Position numbers and translations under genes: made by a program. The notes beneath the pieces were generated by a model, which was not told the DNA's origin, did not search any database, and was given only the letters and a program-made list of their open reading frames with translations. Shown piece by piece: positions 26,048-34,526 of a stretch of DNA of 64,000 nt. Source of the stretch: JBCCGL01 sp039029275 (GTDB taxonomy: Bacteria > Pseudomonadota > Gammaproteobacteria > JBCCGL01); NCBI GenBank assembly GCA_039029275.1, contig JBCCGL010000013.1, positions 85,997 to 149,996 of the forward strand, read 5' to 3'. Numbering within the stretch: the stretch's first letter is position 1; every line of letters begins with the position of its first letter.

Positions 26048-27081
26048 GCTCTGTCGTCCCTGCGAATTAGTGTGAACTCCGGATCCCGATTCAGAATCGA
26101 GTGCGCTACATCGGTGTAATTGTCTTCACTCGTCAGCTCAACGCAAAAGTTCCCAGCGCCAGAAAAAAGATCGACGAGGTTTTGCGAGATTCGGGCATGG
26201 TTGGATTTATGGCTACGCTGCAGGCGCGCGTCACCCGCATCGAATTCAGTGTGATGCTCCCCGTCCGAAATAGCGAAGCGTCCCGAATTCGGTAGGGCGC
26301 GTTCAACCCTGTCCACTGTACGTGCGGCGATGCATTCGGTATGCAGGGATAACCAGCGCAGGTGTTGCTGGTCTGTTGCATCCAGATTGGCAAAATCACT
26401 GACGACCACGACAGTGCTGCCCGGGTGCGCAAGCGCTCGCAGGCGCGCGAGTGCAGATGAAAAGTAACCAGGATTAGCCAACTGCGCAGCGCTTGACTGG
26501 ATCAATAAACTGTCGCGATGCATATCGACCAGCGTGCGTATCAACGCGAGCGTGCCGCGAGTACTGCTCAGAGGCTTCAGTTCTATATGCCGCGTCTCGT
26601 TAACCACGACCCCTCCGATGCGCTCTCCGGTGGCAGCATACGTCCACGCCAGTTGCGTAGCGAGGCGAGCCGCGACAATCGATTTAAGCGCGCGCCGAGT
26701 GCCGAATCGCATGGTGCGACCGAAATCGACAACAAAAAATACCGGTCGTTCCTTCTCCTGCTCAAACAGTTTGGTGTGTACGACATTGGTGCGAGCGGTG
26801 ACGTTCCAATCGATCAGTCGAACGTCATCACCCGGCTGATAAACTCGCGCCTCAGCAAAGTCAAGACCGCGCCCCAGAGCGCGACTGCGCTGACTGGCAG
26901 TCCGAGGTGCCAGAGTGCGTTTGCGTCGACGACTACTGCGCTCGCGCGCATGGTGGCGTATTTGTAAAAGCTCATCCAAAGACAAATGAATACCATCACC
27001 GTGTGACGCTTGCGCATTGCCGTGCTGCGCCTGATGGTCGGCCGGTTCGCGATCAAACACCTGTTTTAGGGTCGAAAGCAT
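26044..27081 (-). CDS. DUF58 domain protein, 345 aa
   Basis: Cytoplasmic VWA-like protein of the DUF58 family, usually a partner of MoxR ATPases. The defining central segment is present: DFAEARVYQPGDDVRLIDWNVTARTN followed by FEQEKERPVFFVVDFGRTM, giving the RxYxxGDDxRxIDWxxxAR signature (residues about 75-105). The C-terminal region (LAHPGSTVVVVSDFANLD) is the VWA-like core. I choose the ATG at 27081, because GAGG lies 7 nt upstream; a TTG directly before it is possible. It lies 14 nt after the moxR gene and overlaps the DUF4381 gene by 4 nt. Confidence 0.92.
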   Translation of the reverse strand: MLSTLKQVFDREPADHQAQHGNAQASHGDGIHLSLDELLQIRHHARERSSRRRKRTLAPRTASQRSRALGRGLDFAEARVYQPGDDVRLIDWNVTARTNVVHTKLFEQEKERPVFFVVDFGRTMRFGTRRALKSIVAARLATQLAWTYAATGERIGGVVVNETRHIELKPLSSTRGTLALIRTLVDMHRDSLLIQSSAAQLANPGYFSSALARLRALAHPGSTVVVVSDFANLDATDQQHLRWLSLHTECIAARTVDRVERALPNSGRFAISDGEHHTEFDAGDARLQRSHKSNHARISQNLVDLFSGAGNFCVELTSEDNYTDVAHSILNRDPEFTLIRRDDRA

Positions 27082-27095
27082 CAAAGGGCCTCGAA

Positions 27096-28085
27096 CTATG
27101 GCGCGGGAACCAGCGAGATCAATTTGTCGACGACTTGATCGACGCTGATACCATCTGCTTCGGCTTGGTACGACAACAACAATCGATGCCGAAGCACATC
27201 ATGTGCAACGGCCTGAACATCCGCAGGCGATACGTAATTTCGCTTTGCGAGCCAGGCGTGCGCGCGTGCACACGCGTCGAGTGATATGGTGGCGCGCGGA
27301 CTGCCGCCATAGTCGATCCAACGGGCGAGATTGTCATCCAGCGCCGCAGGGTTACGCGTGCTGACAATCAGGCGCACAATGTAATCTTCGACCGGATCAG
27401 CCATAAAGACGCCAAGCACTTCTGTTCTAGCCTGTTTCAGGTTAACCAGGCTCAGGCTTATCGCGCGGGATTGAGCCGCGTTGACAGCTTCACTGCGGAC
27501 CAGGCGCAAAATATCGCGCTCCGTTGATGGGTGTGGATAGTCGACCTTCACGTGCATCAGAAATCGATCGAGCTGTGCTTCTGGCAATGGATACGTGCCC
27601 TCCTGTTCAATCGGGTTTTGCGTTGCCATGACCATAAATACTTCCGGCAGATCGTAGGTTTTTTGTCCGACGGTAATTTGCAATTCGGCCATCGCCTCAA
27701 GCAGGGCAGACTGAACTTTGGCTGGCGCGCGATTGACCTCATCGGCGAGGATCAGATTGCTGAACAACGGGCCGCGCTGAAACTGGAATGCACCATCGTG
27801 GGGGCGGTAGATTTCAGTGCCGGTTATGTCGGCCGGGAGCAAATCCGGTGTGAATTGGATGCGTTGAAAGTCGCCTTCAATCGCATCGGCCAGCACGTTA
27901 ATCGCCCGCGTTTTTGCCAATCCCGGCGCGCCTTCCACCAGCAAATGACCACCGGTTAACAACGCAATCAGTAAGCGATCAACCAGCTCATGCTGACCAA
28001 TAACCTGAGAGTTGAGCGTATCGCGCAAGGCGAGGATGTCACGTTGCGCCGAGCTAATGGATGCGACCTGTTCGTTTGTGTTCAT
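27096..28085 (-). CDS. MoxR-family AAA+ ATPase, 329 aa
   Basis: AAA+ chaperone-like ATPase leading the Bat operon. Walker A is EGAPGLAKT, Walker B is ILADEVNRAPAKVQSALLEAM, sensor 1 is MATQNPIEQEGTYPLPEAQLDRF, and the C-terminal AAA lid follows. These are the diagnostic MoxR sequences. The start is set at the ATG at 28085; a TTG five codons upstream is possible but has no better ribosome binding site. The divergent SDR gene lies 98 nt away. By analogy it remodels or activates the VWA proteins encoded downstream. Confidence 0.95.
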   Translation of the reverse strand: MNTNEQVASISSAQRDILALRDTLNSQVIGQHELVDRLLIALLTGGHLLVEGAPGLAKTRAINVLADAIEGDFQRIQFTPDLLPADITGTEIYRPHDGAFQFQRGPLFSNLILADEVNRAPAKVQSALLEAMAELQITVGQKTYDLPEVFMVMATQNPIEQEGTYPLPEAQLDRFLMHVKVDYPHPSTERDILRLVRSEAVNAAQSRAISLSLVNLKQARTEVLGVFMADPVEDYIVRLIVSTRNPAALDDNLARWIDYGGSPRATISLDACARAHAWLAKRNYVSPADVQAVAHDVLRHRLLLSYQAEADGISVDQVVDKLISLVPAP

Positions 28086-28183
28086 TGTTTTTATATCCAA
28101 TGGGCGTTACGCGCTATTAGACGTCATCATGATGATAGACTGGCACAGCACTTTTCTGTGCGGATTTTAATGGAGCGGTCTCA

Positions 28184-29044
28184 GTGATCAATGACAGTCC
28201 GGCAAGCCCGGAAAATAGTAAATTCAACGTCATGGTTACGGGTTGTTCGAGTGGTATCGGCCAATGCGTCGCGATTGCGTTGCACGAGCGCAGCTACCGG
28301 GTATTTGCGACTGTACGCAAAGAGAGTGACCGCACCCCGCTTGAGCAACGCGGCATTGAATCGTTAATTATGGATTACGACGACAGTGAGAGTATAACCA
28401 TTTGCAGCGACGAGGTGCTAAGGCGCACCGACGACAACATATACGCGCTGTTCAACAATGGTGCTTTTGGTCAACCAGGTGCTTGCGAAGATTTATCGCG
28501 TGAAGCGCTGCGGGAACAGTTTGAGTCAAATTTCTTTGGGTGGGTAGAACTGACCAACCGGCTGATTCCGTCCATGCGTCGCAATGGACGCGGTCGCATT
28601 ATTCAAAACAGCTCGATTTTAGGATTCGCCGCGATGCCGATGCGCGGCGCTTACAATGCCAGCAAATTCGCGATCGAGGGTTTCAGCGACACCTTGCGGC
28701 TTGAGCTTAAAGGCTCTGGCGTACACGTAAGCTTGATCGAACCCGGGCCGATCCTCAGTTCTTTCAGAGCGAATGCCTATAAAAAATTCCTGCAACATAT
28801 CAATACCAATGACAGCGTCCACGGCGCGCGCTACTCGGCGATGATTGAAAGGTTTGAAAAAGAAGGGCAAGCCGTGCCGTTCACTTTGCCGCCCGAAGCG
28901 GTACTCAAACGCGTCATCCATGCGCTCGAAAGCAAGCGACCGAAGATTCGATACCCGGTCACTGTTCCGACCTACTTTTTCGCATGGGCACAGCGTTTTT
29001 TAAGTGCTCGAATGCTGGATCGCTTGCTTGCGCGGGTGGGCTAG
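28184..29044 (+). CDS. Short-chain dehydrogenase/reductase, YbbO-like, 286 aa
   Basis: NADP-type SDR with the Rossmann motif MVTGCSSGIGQCVAIAL, the variant NNGAFG where most relatives have NNAGxG, the catalytic Ser in NSSILGFAAMP and YNASKFAIEGFSDTLRLEL for the Tyr/Lys pair. The long C-terminal part (about 200-286) contains VSLIEPGPI and a region typical of the E. coli YbbO-type aldehyde/steroid reductases. It starts with GTG; GGAG 8 nt upstream supports that codon. It appears monocistronic, divergent from the Bat operon. Substrate unknown; the Asn-Gly-Ala-Phe swap is a known variant in this subgroup. Confidence 0.88.
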   Translation: MINDSPASPENSKFNVMVTGCSSGIGQCVAIALHERSYRVFATVRKESDRTPLEQRGIESLIMDYDDSESITICSDEVLRRTDDNIYALFNNGAFGQPGACEDLSREALREQFESNFFGWVELTNRLIPSMRRNGRGRIIQNSSILGFAAMPMRGAYNASKFAIEGFSDTLRLELKGSGVHVSLIEPGPILSSFRANAYKKFLQHINTNDSVHGARYSAMIERFEKEGQAVPFTLPPEAVLKRVIHALESKRPKIRYPVTVPTYFFAWAQRFLSARMLDRLLARVG

Positions 29045-29169
29045 TGAGCACTCTATCGCATCGCGAATAAGACCCGCTCCAGATACTCAAGTTCCGGTCG
29101 AAATCTACTGGTAGAGCGCAGAGTGTTCTGCTAGTCTGCGCCGCTAAATTTTCTCTTTAGGGTTTTGAG

Positions 29170-29619
29170 ATGGCCTCAGTATCAATCATCGTCGGCACGG
29201 TTTACGGCACAGCAAAAGCGCTCGCGGAAGACATTAAATCCGAGCTTGAAAACGCCAACCATTCCGTCTCGATAATTGAGAACGCCAAAGCTGGCGACAT
29301 TCCAACTGAAGACGGCGCGATTTTACTGGTGTGCACGTCAACTACCGGTGCAGGTGAGCTTCCTGGTAATCTGGAGCCATTGTACGATGAACTCAAAGCC
29401 AACCCACAGTCGCTTGGGCACCTTCGCTACGCCGTCGTTAATTTGGGAGACAGCTCGTTCGGCGACACCTACTGCGGTGCCGGTAAATTGATGGACGAAT
29501 TACTCAGCGAACAGGGTGCGAGCGCACTCAGCCCACCGCTGGAAATCGACGCGTGTGAAACCATGATGCCCGAAGATGAAGCGGTGCCGTGGGCGGCGGA
29601 TGTATTCGCCTCAGCGTGA
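29170..29619 (+). CDS. mioC: MioC-like flavodoxin, 149 aa
   Basis: Short FMN flavoprotein. The phosphate loop is VGTVYGTAKALAEDIKSEL, the middle loop VCTSTTGAGELPGNL and the isoalloxazine loop NLGDSSFGDTYCGAGKLMDELL. These match MioC more than long-chain flavodoxins, including the missing Ser-x-Thr-Gly-Asn-Thr loop. MioC-type proteins donate electrons to biotin synthase and related enzymes. Its end lies 7 nt from the end of the convergent exporter permease gene. It lies downstream of the SDR gene by 125 nt and probably has its own promoter. Confidence 0.85.
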   Translation: MASVSIIVGTVYGTAKALAEDIKSELENANHSVSIIENAKAGDIPTEDGAILLVCTSTTGAGELPGNLEPLYDELKANPQSLGHLRYAVVNLGDSSFGDTYCGAGKLMDELLSEQGASALSPPLEIDACETMMPEDEAVPWAADVFASA

Positions 29620-29626
29620 TGGTCGC

Positions 29627-30877
29627 TTAAAGATCGCGCAGGGCAGCAACTGGGTTCAGGCGTGATGCGACGAGCGCCGGATGCAGGCCAAAGATGATTC
29701 CGGCACTCAATGCAAGCAGTGGTCCGAGTATGAGCGACTCGATCGCAAATGCCACAGGCCACCCCACCAGCCACTGTACCAGTAGCGCGACAAATACCCC
29801 CAGCAATATTCCGCAAACACTGCCCGCGAGACACAGCAAAACGGCGTGACACAAATAGAGCGTTACAATACGCAGTCGTGTTGCACCAACCGCCATTCGC
29901 AGACCGATTTCGCGGGTCTGCTCTGACACATTGGCGAGCATGATGTTCATCACTCCAATGCCACCGACCAGAAGCGACAGCCCCGCGATCGATCCCATAA
30001 TTAGCTGAAACAGTGTCTGGGTTTGTCGCGCCTCCTGCAAAAGCGTGAGCGGCACGACAATTCGGTAGTCCTGAACACCCCTATGTCGTCGGTTCAAGTG
30101 CCCTCGAAGACTCTCCGCTGCGGCAAAGACGTCGGACTCATCTCGAACAGATTGCACCCGCGCGACGATACCATCAATTTTTTGGGTTTCTTCCGCCATA
30201 TCGCTGAGCGCAAAACTCGACCAGGGCATCACAACAATTTCGTCGAAATTCAAGGACGCAATGCCTGTACCCTCCGTGAGCAGAGCCCCTTTGGGGTGTA
30301 ACACACCCACTATTTGACAATTCATTGTCGAGATAGTGGCGATGTCCCCCACTGTGAGTTGAAGCCTTGCCGCAATCGTTGAGCCAATCACGCAACGTTT
30401 TGCCGATGTGCGTAAATCAGACTCGCGCAGTGAGCGACCACGCACAATCGTCAGGCGCTCATTGCTGAACCACGACGGGGATGATCCGATGATCGTTGCT
30501 GAAGCGGTTTTGGACTGCGCCGAAACCCTGACCTGATTGCGAACCCAGTATGGCGCGATAGTCACACGAGCGTTGTTGGCGTTGCTCAAAAACTCAGCGT
30601 CCTCGATGCTCAGGCCTTGAGATAGATTCAGTTCGGAGGCAGCGCGCGTTCCCGTCTTCGAAGTTTGCGAATCGATGCGGATGGTGTCGGTTCCGAGGCT
30701 GGCAATTTTTTGTTGAATCTCTCGATTAGCGCCTTCGCTTATTGAAAGCATGGCCACCAATGCCAGCACACCAATACCAACACCCAATGCGCTTAGAGTT
30801 GAGCGGAAACGCCGCACCCGCAGTCCTTTGGATGCGATACGCATATCCAACAATACTGTGCGTAAATCAATTCGCAT
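29627..30877 (-). CDS. MacB-type ABC transporter permease, 416 aa
   Basis: FtsX/MacB-like inner-membrane subunit: one N-terminal helix (LSALGVGIGVLALVAMLSISEG), a large periplasmic domain (about 60-275) and three helices at the C-terminus with the hallmark INIMLANVSEQTREIGLRMAVGA segment cut across helix 2. The true start is taken as the ATG at 30877, which overlaps the stop of the ATPase gene by 11 nt; the in-frame extension upstream encodes no membrane or signal feature. It is the last gene of the tolC-hlyD-ATPase-permease operon. The system is predicted to drive periplasm-to-outside efflux rather than import. Confidence 0.9.
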   Translation of the reverse strand: MRIDLRTVLLDMRIASKGLRVRRFRSTLSALGVGIGVLALVAMLSISEGANREIQQKIASLGTDTIRIDSQTSKTGTRAASELNLSQGLSIEDAEFLSNANNARVTIAPYWVRNQVRVSAQSKTASATIIGSSPSWFSNERLTIVRGRSLRESDLRTSAKRCVIGSTIAARLQLTVGDIATISTMNCQIVGVLHPKGALLTEGTGIASLNFDEIVVMPWSSFALSDMAEETQKIDGIVARVQSVRDESDVFAAAESLRGHLNRRHRGVQDYRIVVPLTLLQEARQTQTLFQLIMGSIAGLSLLVGGIGVMNIMLANVSEQTREIGLRMAVGATRLRIVTLYLCHAVLLCLAGSVCGILLGVFVALLVQWLVGWPVAFAIESLILGPLLALSAGIIFGLHPALVASRLNPVAALRDL

Positions 30878-31544
30878 CGCGGTCGAATTTGTCGAGACTG
30901 ATACTGCGCGTGGCGTATGACATGGCGACGCGATCATGCGTCGCCATTACCACGACCTTGCCGCTACCCGCCTGATCTTTTAGTAACTCAAGTAGACGAT
31001 GAGAATTGTCAGCATCGAGCGAGCCAGTAGGTTCATCGGCAAAGATCACGTCAGGCTGTCTGATCAATGCACGTGCAAAAACGACCCTTTGTAATTCACC
31101 CCCGGAAAGAGTCGCCGGATAGTGGTCCATTGCGTCAATCAATCCAACGTAGTCCAATAATTCCAGTGCTCGGGTTTTGGCGTCCTTAGGTTTGATTTCG
31201 TTACCGTAAAGCGTGGGTAAAAGGACATTTTCCAATACTGACTGGTGCGGAATGAGGTGAGGAGTCTGAAAAACAAATCCGTATTGCTCATTGCGAATAG
31301 CGGCAAGGTCATCATCAGAACACGAAGACAGGTGTGTCCCGTTTAATATGACGTCGCCGGTCGACGGGGTGTCCAAGGTGCTCAGAATATTGAGCAAGGT
31401 GGACTTGCCAGACCCGGAAGGACCGGTCAGCAGGAATAAATCCCCCGCATCGATACACAGAGATACTTCCGGCACTGCGAGTACGTCTTGCCGATAGGTG
31501 GAAAAGCGACGGCTGATTTTTTTAGCTTCAATTACACGATTCAA
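30867..31544 (-). CDS. ABC transporter ATP-binding protein (MacB/LolD type), 225 aa
   Basis: Cytoplasmic ATPase subunit. Walker A GPSGSGKSTLLNILS, Q-loop FVFQTPHLIPHQSVLENVLLP, ABC signature LSGGELQRVVFARALI, Walker B DVIFADEPTGSLD and H-loop VVMATHDRVAM are all intact. The short 225-residue form is the separate LolD/MacB-like ATPase. Its start codon overlaps the adaptor gene stop by 4 nt (ATGA), and its end overlaps the permease start, so the four genes should be translated in coupled fashion. Confidence 0.97.
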   Translation of the reverse strand: MNRVIEAKKISRRFSTYRQDVLAVPEVSLCIDAGDLFLLTGPSGSGKSTLLNILSTLDTPSTGDVILNGTHLSSCSDDDLAAIRNEQYGFVFQTPHLIPHQSVLENVLLPTLYGNEIKPKDAKTRALELLDYVGLIDAMDHYPATLSGGELQRVVFARALIRQPDVIFADEPTGSLDADNSHRLLELLKDQAGSGKVVVMATHDRVAMSYATRSISLDKFDRDAN

Positions 31545-32983
31545 GGCGGATTAACCCGAATGCGATCACCCGCTTTAATCCCTGAAACAACCTCAATCCA
31601 TTCGGAGCCAACCTCACCAATCGCCACGGGCCGCCAGTTGTCGGACTGGCCGTCAGTGAGAAAAACGCCGCTCCGCCCTTCTCGATAATGAAGAGACTCA
31701 ACCGGAATCGCGAGCACATCTTTTAATGTTCGCACCAATATCTCTACGCTCGCAGACATTCCCATGTGGACATCGGCGGCAAGTTCTGAAAAGCGGACGC
31801 GCCCGCTGAATCGACGAACGGTGCTTCCCGGATTCTCGCTTTCGGCGACAGATCCTATGCCGGTCAATACACCGTCGTAGGTCTTCCCGGGAAACGCATC
31901 GAGTGAGATTTTTGCTGCAGCACCGCTGCTAACCTGAGCGACGTCAATTTCCCGCACCTGGATTTCAACGATCAATTCACTTGTATCCGGTATCGCCATA
32001 AATGCCTGTCGAAACCAGATAGCATCACCCAACTGTGGTTTTTGCTTTTGTCTTTCACGCGGCAAATCCAGATACAAAAGAACACCGTCGATTGGCGCTC
32101 GGACGTCACAGTTTTCGACATCATCGCGAGCTTTCTCAACAACGCTGCCGGCGATTTGCAAATCGTATCGCCGCTTGGCGAGCTCGGTCTCGCGTTGTTT
32201 CAGCTCAAGCGTTGTTGTACGAACAACTCTGGCCTTTTCGCTATCAGCTTCATCCAAAACCAATTCTGCTTCGCGCAGCAATCGCGGCATTTCAAACTGA
32301 TTAAAATTATCGAGGTCTGCCTTCGCAATAGAAAGCGCTTCACTGGTTCGTTTAACCGTATCGGCTATTTTGTCGTGCTCCCTTTGACTGACATGACCTG
32401 TCGCCAGCAGTTCGTCGTAGTCCCCTTTTTCCGCAACAGCGATCACGTGCTGTCGCTGCACTTGTTCGATCGCAAGCTCAAGCTTCTTGCGTGTCAACTG
32501 GCCCGTGCCATTGCGAATATCGTCTGCTTTGATCCGCGCGATTTCGATTTTTCGTGCGACCGCTTCGAGTCGAGCCTGGTTTTCTTCTTGTTGAAGTTCC
32601 AGCGCTTGTTTTGCATTTTCGAGTTTTGCCTGCGCGTCAACGTAAACCTGCTGTGCGACCTCAAGCTTATCGGTAAACGGTTTGCTATCGAACTGGGCAA
32701 CGAGATTGCCCTTTTTGTAGAGTTGGCCTTCTTCGGCTAACCACACCAATTTGGCCTGGTTGCTTGGAATTTCCGACCTGATCTTAACGACCTTTGCGGG
32801 CGCAACGTATCCGCGTTCGCGCACAACTTGATCAAAACTGACCCGGTCGATCTGATGAATCTTTGAGCGAACGGTTTCTTCCCACGGTCGCGTCCATAGA
32901 AAAGACACCGACACTGATAAGACCAGTATCACGACCAGGCCAATAACAAGCGGCGACAATCGCCCGCTGTGTGAACTAGCCAT
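31541..32983 (-). CDS. HlyD-family periplasmic adaptor, 480 aa
   Basis: Adaptor linking the ABC permease to the TolC-like channel. It has one N-terminal membrane helix (LSPLVIGLVVILVLSVSVSFLW), an initial lipoyl half, an unusually long alpha-helical coiled hairpin (about 110-300, Lys/Glu/Gln rich) and then lipoyl/beta-barrel domains (CDVRAPIDGVLLYLDLP). The length exceeds MacA (about 370 residues), the extra being in the helical hairpin. The start is the ATG at 32983, which overlaps the TolC-like stop by 8 nt. Substrate unknown; long hairpins are typical of exporters that contact a TolC of similar length. Confidence 0.9.
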   Translation of the reverse strand: MASSHSGRLSPLVIGLVVILVLSVSVSFLWTRPWEETVRSKIHQIDRVSFDQVVRERGYVAPAKVVKIRSEIPSNQAKLVWLAEEGQLYKKGNLVAQFDSKPFTDKLEVAQQVYVDAQAKLENAKQALELQQEENQARLEAVARKIEIARIKADDIRNGTGQLTRKKLELAIEQVQRQHVIAVAEKGDYDELLATGHVSQREHDKIADTVKRTSEALSIAKADLDNFNQFEMPRLLREAELVLDEADSEKARVVRTTTLELKQRETELAKRRYDLQIAGSVVEKARDDVENCDVRAPIDGVLLYLDLPRERQKQKPQLGDAIWFRQAFMAIPDTSELIVEIQVREIDVAQVSSGAAAKISLDAFPGKTYDGVLTGIGSVAESENPGSTVRRFSGRVRFSELAADVHMGMSASVEILVRTLKDVLAIPVESLHYREGRSGVFLTDGQSDNWRPVAIGEVGSEWIEVVSGIKAGDRIRVNPP

Positions 32984-34400
32984 CTGACTCACCTTCGTGC
33001 AACGGCACAAATAATGATTGCATCCACTCCGGCGTTAACAGCCCCAAACTTAATCCGAGCTTTGTCACCGCTAAATTGTAATTGACCAGGGAGCGAAATT
33101 GATCGACCTCCGCATCAGTCAATGCCGATTCGGCATCCAGAACCTCCAGGTTACTCGATGCTCCCTTATTGTAGAGGTACTCCGACAAATCGAGCGCCAG
33201 CTCAGCCTGACGTGACGCCGCGACCGCAGAGATGTATCTCGTATTTTGTATATCAACTTCGTCGAACGCATCGCGGACATCGCGAAACACATGGCGCTTT
33301 AGGGCCTCGCCTTCGCGAATTCGACGCGAATATGCAAGGCGCTGACGGGCGAGCGCATTTTTCTCCTCATCCTGACTAAACGTTGTGCGCACGTCGACAT
33401 TCAAGCTCCAGTTAGTTTCATCCAAATTACTGGACGTATCGTAGTCATCACCAAAACCCTCTTGTTCCACCAGCAGGCTGACATTTACATCAGGATCGAT
33501 GTCGCTTTTGGCGCGGTATACAGATAGCTTGTTGCGTTCAACTTCGAGCAAATGCTGTTGCCAATCGAAACGACTCTCCAGCACTGAATCCTGCCAGTCC
33601 ACAGGGACAAGCGCGGTCATCACGTCAATCGTCTGCGAAGGTTTATAGCGGTCAGCCTGCGGCAGGGCGAGAAGTTCATGAAACAGTTCCATTTCCCGCC
33701 GCAACACGCGACGTCGGTCCGCTACCGCGCGTTGCGCCTGTAAGTTCGCCAGCTCGGCGCGATAGACATCGGATTTGGACACCAGGCCGACGCGATGTCG
33801 TGACGATGCAGCGTCCAGATGACCCGCGCTGCGCTGCGCTCCCGATAGGCTTTTGGTCAGCAGCAGGTCAGCCAGGCTCACCGCGTAGTATCGGCGAGTT
33901 GCCTCCAGTAAAAGATTTTGACCGCGACTCTGGGCGCGAATCGATTGGATCTGATAATCGAGTTCCGCGAGCGTCAGCGTGTGGCGATTGTACTTTCGCC
34001 CCCAGCGACGAAAAAGTCCCTGAGTAACACGCACGAACACTTTTGAGTTGTAAGGGTTATTAATCGTTATGTTGTCAGAGGTTAATTTACTGGACTGAAC
34101 TCCAATTGCGAGTGTTGTACCAAACTCATTCGTACGCCGCGACTCCAGTCCGATTGACTGATTTCCGATGCCGTCACCCAAACTCACATTGGCCAGAGGC
34201 ACGATTTTCGAATTGAAAGCCAGCCCAGCGAGATCTATCGATAACTGACTGGCATAGAGATCGTCGGCAATATCGCGCGCATCGTCACTTTGTTCAAGCA
34301 CTTTACTTATGTAAGCGCTCAAGGAGATTTGTTCCGCCGTCTCCGCAGATGAGGCAAAAGAACAAATCAAAAATAAAACTATGGGCGTTACCGGTTTCAC
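32976..34400 (-). CDS. TolC-like outer-membrane efflux protein, 474 aa
   Basis: Outer-membrane channel of the exporter operon. It has a signal peptide (hydrophobic to about SSAETA), then two TolC repeats made of long alpha-helical hairpins (LEATRRYYAVSLADLLLTKS; SYLYNKGASSNLEVLDAESALTD reads across the second). The length is normal for the family. It starts with GTG only 6 nt after the T-run of an intrinsic terminator-like hairpin, and no ribosome binding site is visible, so expression may be limited or attenuated. First gene of the four-gene operon. Confidence 0.9.
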   Translation of the reverse strand: MKPVTPIVLFLICSFASSAETAEQISLSAYISKVLEQSDDARDIADDLYASQLSIDLAGLAFNSKIVPLANVSLGDGIGNQSIGLESRRTNEFGTTLAIGVQSSKLTSDNITINNPYNSKVFVRVTQGLFRRWGRKYNRHTLTLAELDYQIQSIRAQSRGQNLLLEATRRYYAVSLADLLLTKSLSGAQRSAGHLDAASSRHRVGLVSKSDVYRAELANLQAQRAVADRRRVLRREMELFHELLALPQADRYKPSQTIDVMTALVPVDWQDSVLESRFDWQQHLLEVERNKLSVYRAKSDIDPDVNVSLLVEQEGFGDDYDTSSNLDETNWSLNVDVRTTFSQDEEKNALARQRLAYSRRIREGEALKRHVFRDVRDAFDEVDIQNTRYISAVAASRQAELALDLSEYLYNKGASSNLEVLDAESALTDAEVDQFRSLVNYNLAVTKLGLSLGLLTPEWMQSLFVPLHEGESDG

Positions 34401-34406
34401 AAACAG

Positions 34407-34445
34407 AAAAAAAACGCTGACAAAATGTCATCCTGCCAGCGTTTT
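34407..34445 (-). terminator. Intrinsic terminator downstream of the FecR gene
   Basis: On the minus strand AAAACGCTG (34437-34445) pairs exactly with CAGCGTTTT (34411-34419), with extra G-T and CA/TG pairs extending the stem towards the loop. Eight consecutive T residues follow (34407-34414). It lies 82 nt after the FecR stop and immediately before the TolC-like GTG, so it should end the FecR transcript and may act as an attenuator of the exporter operon. Confidence 0.85.
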
Positions 34446-34526
34446 GCTAAAAGTCTAGTTGAACCCGGACTCAGGTAGTTGAAACACGTTTAGAGTCTCG
34501 GCATTGTTATTCAGAGATATCGAAAT

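Noticed and set aside
29045..29169. Search for a tRNA or small RNA between the SDR and flavodoxin genes
   Set aside because: No cloverleaf-like pairing or conserved T-loop sequence was seen.
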